64,000 nt of DNA. Source: Asterias rubens. Taxonomy: Eukaryota > Echinodermata > Asteroidea > Forcipulatida > Asteriidae. Positions 12,201 to 21,200 of the stretch are shown piece after piece (positions within the stretch are counted from its first letter, which is position 1; each line of letters starts with the position of its first letter). Below the pieces are notes generated by a model. That model did not search any database and had not been told where the DNA came from. It saw only the letters and a list, made by a program, of their open reading frames with translations. The DNA lies in contig NC_047080.1 in the NCBI RefSeq assembly GCF_902459465.1, forward strand, positions 8,902,866 through 8,966,865. Reading direction: 5' to 3'. A program made the position numbers and the translations under genes.

Positions 12201-15200
12201 CAATATGACCAAAAAACAACAAGTGAAGTTATAAGAACTGGTATTGTGATTATTTATTAAGGGTTCGTCTCGTTATTCCTGGTTCGATTGGTGGCATATT
12301 GGGCCACAGCACAGCACAGCTGCATGGTGCTATTTAAAGGGAGTAGGTCTCATATTTCATACCTAGCCCCAAATACCTTGCAGGAAAATACTGAATGTTG
12401 AAGAGCCTTGCGTGGCACGGAGTGACAGATAAACCAAATAAGAAGCCACTATTATTATTTTAATTTTGTTTCCAGGCGTTCAAAGGACATCGTTGAGCCA
12501 ATGTTGAAGACTCAGTGGTTTGTCGATACAAAACAAATGGCCGAAGATGCTGTTATTGCTGTAGAGAGTGGAGATTTGAAGATTATACCAGAGTCTCATA
12601 AGAAGACATGGTACAACTGGCTGAATAACATCAGGTACTTGTATAAACATGCTTTATTAACGACATCCTTTTCATCTGACGACTTACACCTGTTATCTCC
12701 ATGTAATTGCTTTTCAAAATAGTAGCTTTAATTGGATCACGCGCAAATCAGTAGTCAGCAAAGACAGCAACTGGCACGCGATGTTGAATTGACCAGTGAG
12801 AACTCGACTCTCGGTCATGAATATGTATGAGGTATCACAAAAAAAGGAATAGGTCTCATACTTCAAATCATAGCTCCACATTCCTTGCAGGAGAAAATGA
12901 TGAGCGCTTTGATGAACCCTGATGAATATTGACAAAGCACTATTGACCCCTTGCACGCACATCACACGCGGCGACTGTGGCCACGCTCACCATGTTGGTG
13001 GGCAATAGGTATGCGTGTAAATGCTGCATTGCCTAAAATAGCACTTCACTGAATAACGCACAGTGACATTGCCCACCAGTATGCGCATCTAAGATTATTT
13101 TGATGATGACATCAGGTGAATTGGGTCAATAGACGCCTAGCAATACCCGCAGCGTACTCACATGTGCCTATTCTGGGTGTCATTTTGGGTGTCAAAATCG
13201 TATACAAACATGCACAAAGGAGAGTTGACACCCCAAATTACGCGCATTGCTCAGAGGCGCGTTCTGTATTGTGTAAGAAATCAATAGCTCCCCCTTGCAT
13301 AACGCAAAACGCTACAGGTACGCTGAGGTCACGTGCATGTTTTTAGCCAGACAGAAAACAGCTATTGTCCAATGATCTGCCTCCTTTTTGAGAGTGTGAT
13401 GTAATATGCAATGGGTCTATATAAGAACCTAGTATTATTCTTATTGTTAAGGCCCGGTCCCACTGCAGCGATAACGAGAACGATAACGATCACGACGCAA
13501 AGAGAACGCATTCCATTGGTTGAATGAGCGCGTGTGTATTCTGCGTGGAGCAATTCGACCAATGGAATGCGTTTTCTTTGCGTCGTGATCGCTATCGCTG
13601 CAGTTGGACCGGGCCTTTACCGTTGTTTTTGTTGTCTCTAGGGATTGGTGCATCTCCAGACAGCTATGGTGGGGGCATCAGGTTCCTGTTTATCAAATAA
13701 CCACCACCAACGAGGAGACAAACCACCTGGTGGGTTCATAATATCTTTGTCCATTACCTAAGTACTTCAAAGTAAAAAATTTCTCAAAATGATTTTATAC
13801 TATCAAGAGCTGTTGTTATTAATTTTCAGTGTGATTACCCCTTTCAGTCCAGTTATTTGTCTGGTTTTCATTGTTCAACTCAAAACTTTCATTGGATTGT
13901 TATTGGTATTTCCCAAGGACATGGTGGCAGTACGTTGGGTTGCAGCTCACTCCCATGATGAAGCAATATCAAAAGCTGCAAAGAAGTTTGATCTTCCTGC
14001 TGCAATGATAAAAGCTGAGCAAGGTGAGTTGCATTTGATTTGGTTGCAAGGTCGTTTACTCGCTGGATTTTTTACAACATAGACTGGTCCGCTGTTTCAA
14101 GTGAATTCCCCACTGCTTAATTTGCCGATCAGACCTCAAAGCATGACCATGCCACACCTTATTTAAAAGAACTTCACTGGCTGCGAGTTATGTCCGGAGC
14201 AGTTATGTCCACGCAGGATGAATAATCCATTATTTGAAATACACAGATTCAATTTTTGGGGCATAAAAACTGGTATCTTTTTCCATAACCACACTACTTC
14301 AAAGTGAAATGATTCTCAACATGCTTTATACCATCGAAAGCTGCTATACTTCTAACCAAGTGACGTTTATTTTGCCTTTAATTTTAAGATTTATTACCGA
14401 ACGTTTACGTATCCTTCCCTTTAAACCCTGCACCACGACCGGGATTAAATAAAACGTGACCAATTTCTATTTTCAGATCCTGACGTCTTAGACACTTGGT
14501 TCTCCTCTTCCTTGTTCCCGTTTGCAGTTTTTGGATGGCCAGATCAAGTAAAAAAACAACAACTAGTTCTCATATAGTGCATTTTACAATAACCGCATCA
14601 ATGTGCTTTACATTAGTGCCCTGGTCATTGGGTCAATAACATTCCTGTAATCTTTATTGCATTCATAAATGGAAATAAAATAGTAGTGACTGGATCTTGA
14701 ACGGCCGTTTAAAACCTTGCAAGGTTGCAGCCTTGATATGAAAGCCCTACCCTTCAACTTGGTCCTTTATCACATGGGACCATGCCAATTTAAACTGTGG
14801 TTTAAGACCTCGCCACCACTATTTCATTCCCTCATTCATTTGTATTAAAGACAACTCTGGCTTAGACTTAAAGGCTTAAAGACACTGGACACTATTGGTA
14901 ATTACTTAAAACAATTGTTAGCATTTAAACATGACTTGGTAACGAGCAATGGAGAGTTGGTGATAGTAAAAAACATTGTGAGAAACGGCTCCCTCTGAAG
15001 AAACGTAGTATTTGAGAAAGAAGTAATTTCTCACTAAAATATTTGTATTGATTTTAAGACATCTGCTGAGATCTCAAAATCAAGCATCTGAAAGCACACA
15101 ACTTTTGCGGCAATGGTGTTTTTTTTTCCTATTATTCTCTCGCAACTTCGACGACCAATTGAGATCAATTTTTCACAGGTTTGTTATTTTATGCATGTTG

Positions 15201-18200
15201 AAATACACCAAGTGAGAAAACTGGTCTTTGACAGTAACCGAAGGTGTCCAGTGCCTTTAATAATTTTGTGCAATTTCAAGTATCCCATGGGTAGAAATGA
15301 ATAGTCAATCTGTGTTGTTGTGTGTTTTTGTAGACTTCAGACTTACATCGCTACTATCCTACGACCATGTTGGAGACCGGGCATGATATTCTATTCTTCT
15401 GGGTGGCTCGTATGGTCATGATGGCAAAGGAACTCCTTGGTACCTTACCATTCACTGAGGTTTGTACAGATTCCGTACCCTATCCCTACCTTAAAATGGC
15501 CCAAATTAGCTCTACTAGCCAGATTCCTAGTAGATGATTCCCACATGCCCAGATCCTTACTTAGGCCGTGTCCGAAACGGCGACTTCGGCTACAGCTACG
15601 TCTAGATCAGCGCGTCTACCAGTGTTGAAGAATAGCAGACGCGCGCGATCTAGCCGTAGCTGTAGCCGAAGTCGCCGTTTCGGACACGGCCTTAGAGACT
15701 GTGAAGGGGTAACCCTTCTGAGTGGCTCTTATGGTCATGATGGCAAAGGAACTCCTCGGTACCATAGATATAGAATAGAATGCCTAGATCGGCCGCGCGT
15801 ACATACGCAGGTTCTGGCATGGGGGCAGTCATTAGCCTATCTCCAACGTTCATCTTCTAACAGCACATGACTTTTAGCGCGTCCATAGTGGTTAAAGGCC
15901 TATCTCCCATGCTCATTTTCTGTGTGTTACCACCAGCACGTGATTTTTAAGCGCGTCCATGAAGAACCAGTACGCGCGGCCGATCTAGGTATTATATTCT
16001 ATAGCTATGCTCTTAGAGGTTTTCACTGAGGTTTGTACAGATTCCGTACCCCATCCTACCTTTCAATAGCCCAAATCAGCTCTAATAATAATAATAATAT
16101 TAATCATAACATTTGTATAGCGCTTTCCACAGGCATTTCAAAACACTTTAACATTGTCTAAGAAGATGTATTTTTAACTGAGACTTGAATGAGCTGATCG
16201 AAGATCAGTCTTGGATGTGAAGAGGGAGCTTGTTCCAGCAAGTTGGTGCAGCTACTGAGAATATGCTCTTTCACCGAAGCGGGTGTTTGTGCGTGGGCCA
16301 CGCTCCTAGTGGATGGTACCCACATGCCCGTATCCTTACAGACTGTGAATGGGGGTAACCCTGTTTCTGCCCCAGGAGTAGGTGGCAACATGCTCCTGGT
16401 GTTGCAAGAAAATTATGCTCGAACAATAATAATAATAATAATGAAAACTTATAAAGCGCACAAATCCACAGAAGTGCTCATGGCGCTAAAATACAAACAA
16501 TAGCATTAATTAATATACAATAACAACAACACAAATTAAAATGTAAACCGAAGTTGAGAGAAATCTAGAACATGTGGTATAGAATACAATAATACAAATG
16601 CAATATTTAAGAAAAAAACATCCTAAAAGGTAACAAAAATAACAATAATTAAACCATTGAATCAAATGCCTGTATGAAGAGATGTGTTTTCAGTTGTTTT
16701 TTAAATTGGGTCAAAGAAACGGATGATTTTACTAGTGCAGGCAGTTTGTTCCGTAGACGAGGGGCAGCATGTGAAAAAGATCGGTCTCCCCATGAATGTT
16801 TGGAAATGGGCTCAATAAGGAGGCTAGAATTATAACACCCTTGTTGCACAAATGTGTGTGCTTTCAGAGGCCTAATAAAAGGCTTCAGGCCTGAAGTCTT
16901 TCAAAATTTGAGTGTGAAATTACCTCTTCCTCAAAAAGTATGTTACTTCAGAGGGAACTGTTTCTCATGTGTTATACTATCAACAGCTCTCCATTGCTCG
17001 TTCCCAATTATTTGTTGTTATTTTGAGAAATTACTTACTGTCCAGTGCCTTTAAATAATAGTATTGAATATTTCTAGTGTGCCATGTCTGTCAATGATGA
17101 CACTCCTGGCTAAAGCATAAACAAAAATGTTATGTTGGCGTAACCCGACCTACCCTAAAAATACGGCCGACCCAAGGTATTTTTATTTTTTCAAGGGAAG
17201 AAATTTAATGATACAAATCTATTAAAGACATTAACAAAAAAAAAAGTTTAAAAATATACCATTAGTTATGTGTAGCCTTGTTTTCTTTTGTTATTGTGTA
17301 TACTACCGGCTTGAACAATTAGGAAAAAAAATCATTTTCGTTGCTGGGAGGGGAAGAAAAAAAAAAAATCCCTACCTACCTACCCTTATTTTTTGGGGCC
17401 CGTTACGCCAACATAACATATATTTTTTTATGCCTAAGTGGATTGAGGGGGCTTTACTTTATTAAGTTCACTGCCCCGGAGTGAGTTCTAAGCATTCATC
17501 GACACACGTGTTTAACTCTTCTCTAGGTTTATCTTCACTCTATGGTACGGGATGCACACGGTCGTAAAATGAGTAAATCACTAGGGAACGTCATCGATCC
17601 TCTGGACGTCATTCATGGTTGCTCACTGGAGGTAAGAAACTAAACAAGCTTTACATCTGTTCTCACACGTCTCAGTAAAATTATTTGGGGTCGAACAAAG
17701 AAAAGTTTACTAGAGCGGGATTTGAACCAACGACCTCCGGCATGGTTGGCTTGTGCGTAAAGCGCTCGCCTCTCACCAAGGTAACCCTGGTTTGATACCT
17801 GGCCAGGGCCAGATGTGAGTTGAGCTGTGGGTTGGTTCTCTGCTGTGCCACGAGGGTTTTCCAGACCATCTGGTTTTTCTCCCTCGGGGGAAAAATCAAA
17901 CACTTGTGATCTCTGGCTGTGCTCCGTAGTCAAAATGGGTTGATGTGGCTGGCTGCCAAAAGGCCCCCCTTGCATGCCTGCATCTCGAACACTGTGTAGT
18001 CGCGTCCTTCGCAATTCAGCTATTAGCTGCAAGTAAGGATGATTAGCCTCCCAAATTATTATTATTATTAATATTTAACATGCAGGCACTCTACCAAATG
18101 ACCTATCTAGCTTATGTTGCCCGTCCCCCAGTCAGAAGCCATACAACCATTAACTGCCATTTAGCCAGGGATTACACCCAAGTTTACGATACAACCTGGG

Positions 18201-21200
18201 AAGAGGCAGCCAGGGGATCACCTTAAGGGGATGCAACTTTTCATTTCAGATAACAAACAATAATTCACAAGGGAAACTGACTTGAAAAATGTTAAATTTA
18301 TTAAATCTCTTTAATAGATGTTAAATCTCGCTCTAGTAAATTTTTTAAACAATGACTATTCTGAACGCCCCCCCTAATTGAAATACAGGATCTTCACAAG
18401 AAGTTAACGACGGGAGTCAAGTTAGACGAGCCTGAGTTGACTATCGCCCTCAAGGGCCAAGAGTCGGACTACCCCAGCGGGATTCCTGAATGTGGGACGG
18501 ATGCGTTGAGGTTCGCTTTATGCCAGTACAAAGCTCAAGGTGAGAGGTCACAGGGATGTTATTTCTCTGTTTTTACTCTCGAAATCAAATTCAAATATTT
18601 TAATGGAAAACTACTTCTTTCTCAAAAACTATTTTACTTCAGAGGGAGCCATTGCTTGCTCTCCTTTGCTTGTTACCAAGATTTATTTATTCACTGCACT
18701 GGCGGCCAAGCAGGCTGAAAAGTACATTTACAAGTAAAAATAGTGGAGGATTCCTAAATTTGTTTGAGTAAATACCCGTGCCTTTAAATAATGAACTAAC
18801 ATTTTTGTTGTTGTTTCGTAGTGGAGGATCTCAACCTAAGTATAGAGACTGTTCTGGAGTGCCGCCATTTCTGCAATAAGATTTGGAATGCTACAAAGTT
18901 TACTCTAAGCAAGCTTGGAGCTGACTATATTCCTTTACCAATCAATGAGGTAATCACAGTAGCTCTTTAACTAAACAAATGGTCTCATCACTAGGGTATC
19001 TTGGCCGAGCAGATAAGAGCACTGAACTCAAGCTCTGGTGTTTCTGTTCAGCAGAGTGTGGATTCGAATCCCGGTCGTGACACTTGTGTCCTTGAGCAAG
19101 ACACTATAATTGCTTCTCTCCGCCCAGGGGTAAATGGGTACCATTGTTTGTCAACAAGTAAGTTTTTATGCTGACAATTATTTTGAGTAATTACCAATAG
19201 TGTCCAGCGCCTTCAATTATTTGTTTTCATTCTAGAGTACAGTGGCGCTTGGACCCATGGACCGCTGGATTCTTAGCCGGTTATCATCAGCTGCCGATGT
19301 GTGCAATACAGCATTTGAGGAGTACCAGTTTCCAACAATCACGAGTGCAATACGTGAATTCTGGCTCAACACATTCTGTGATGTTTACTTGGTAAGTGGC
19401 CGGAGAGATAAAAATAATAGTGGCTACTGAATTAGCGTGCATATTTGTCCCTCTGTGGCGCTGTAACATACAGTATTTTCCTGCAGGGCATGTGGAACTA
19501 TCCTTTTATAGTACCATGTAATGGTTTACAAGGTACTGTGGCACAAAATGTTGCCTATCAAACCAGGAACTTCGGGGCGAATCCCTTGTCTTTTCGATGT
19601 GTGCACTGGTGCATTGGCTTCTTTTACATGCATTACACAACACACATGACCAACGGCTTTCCGTCCCATCGGATTTAATTGTGTATTCCAATTCTTCCTG
19701 CGTGGACAGAACCACTCTGGATTTTCAACGATTTTTGCATCTTTCGAAATGAAATCTTAAAAAATTAGTTTCATTGTATAAATTACATTATATACATTAA
19801 AATTGGAATAAAACAAAAACACAATTGTATTCTTTGCCTTTATCTTACTGTCTTCCTTTAGTTGAAAAGTAACCTTTTTATTTTTCGCACTTTTCAGGAA
19901 TCAGTAAAAGGCGTGCTCAACTCCAGCGACCCTGAAGTGGTCCGTGCGGCCCAACACACCCTCTACCATTGCGTACACTCAGGCCTATGCCTTCTCAGCC
20001 CGTTCATGCCATACTTAACCGAGGAGCTGTATCAGAGACTACCCAAGGTCAAAGGTCAGGACTGTCCCAGCGTTTGCCTGGCTGAGTATCCACGCAAGGA
20101 ACATGTAAGTACCATCGAGGGCGCTTTTCCTAATAATACCAAACTGCCAAAATGTTGACCCTCTGGGCCCAATTTCATGGCTCTATGGTACTTACCGCCT
20201 CTGCACTTACAATCACTATTCTCGACTTGCAGGTCAGGCGCTGAACTCCTGCGCTAGCTGTGTAAGTGAAGAATGCCTAGAAGCGTGGAGTATGCACGCG
20301 CATAAGCCAAAATTTTCTGCTAACCCGTGAAATACGCCTGACATGAAACGCATAATTCCCTGCTTCCCTAAGTGCAAATGTTTTGCTTACAGTAAGCAGA
20401 GAGCCATGAAATTGGGCACTGGTTCTTCTCAGAACCACCATCACGCACAAAAAAGAGATCTATTTACATAATTTTCGTATATCTATAGATGGGTTGCAAT
20501 ACGCGTCATCGACCGTCATCTTTGATGTAAAACGATGGAAAAGTGCATGCGTGTACGCCCTGCGCGTGACTCTCAGCCAGTGGTAGCTCTTCACGCGTGC
20601 ACAATTAATCAACTATGGCGGCCGATGACGCCTATTGCAATCCATTATCCTTTTATCCATGCAAACCTTTAAGTCTGAAGAAGTTATTTGTTTTGTTCTA
20701 GTATCCCGCCAGAGACACACAGCTGGAGCGTGAGGTGGATTTAGTCCTGGAGACATTGCACACGATGCGATCTCTACAAGCCGATTATCAATTCAAGATG
20801 GCCGATGCCAAAGGTAAAGATCTTAAATTTAGAAATCCTTTGTACAGAGATTTATTTGCTAAGCACCACTCACAAATGATACATGTGACATGGTATTTTG
20901 GCTGGTTAGCAGGCATTTTACAAGCGTTGTTACTTTTTGTGCTTAAAGGCAGTGGACACTATTGGTAATTACTCAAAATAATTTTTAGCATAAAACCTTA
21001 CTTGGTGACTAGTAATTGGGAGAGGTTGATGGTATAAATCATTGTGAGAAACGGCTCCCTCTGAAGTGACGTAGTTTTCGAGGAGAAAGAAGTAATTTCC
21101 ACGAATTTAATTTTGAGAGCTCAGAATTAGATTTTGAGGTCTCGAAATCAAGCATCTACAACTTCACACAACGTGTGACAAAGTTGTTTTTTCTTTCATA

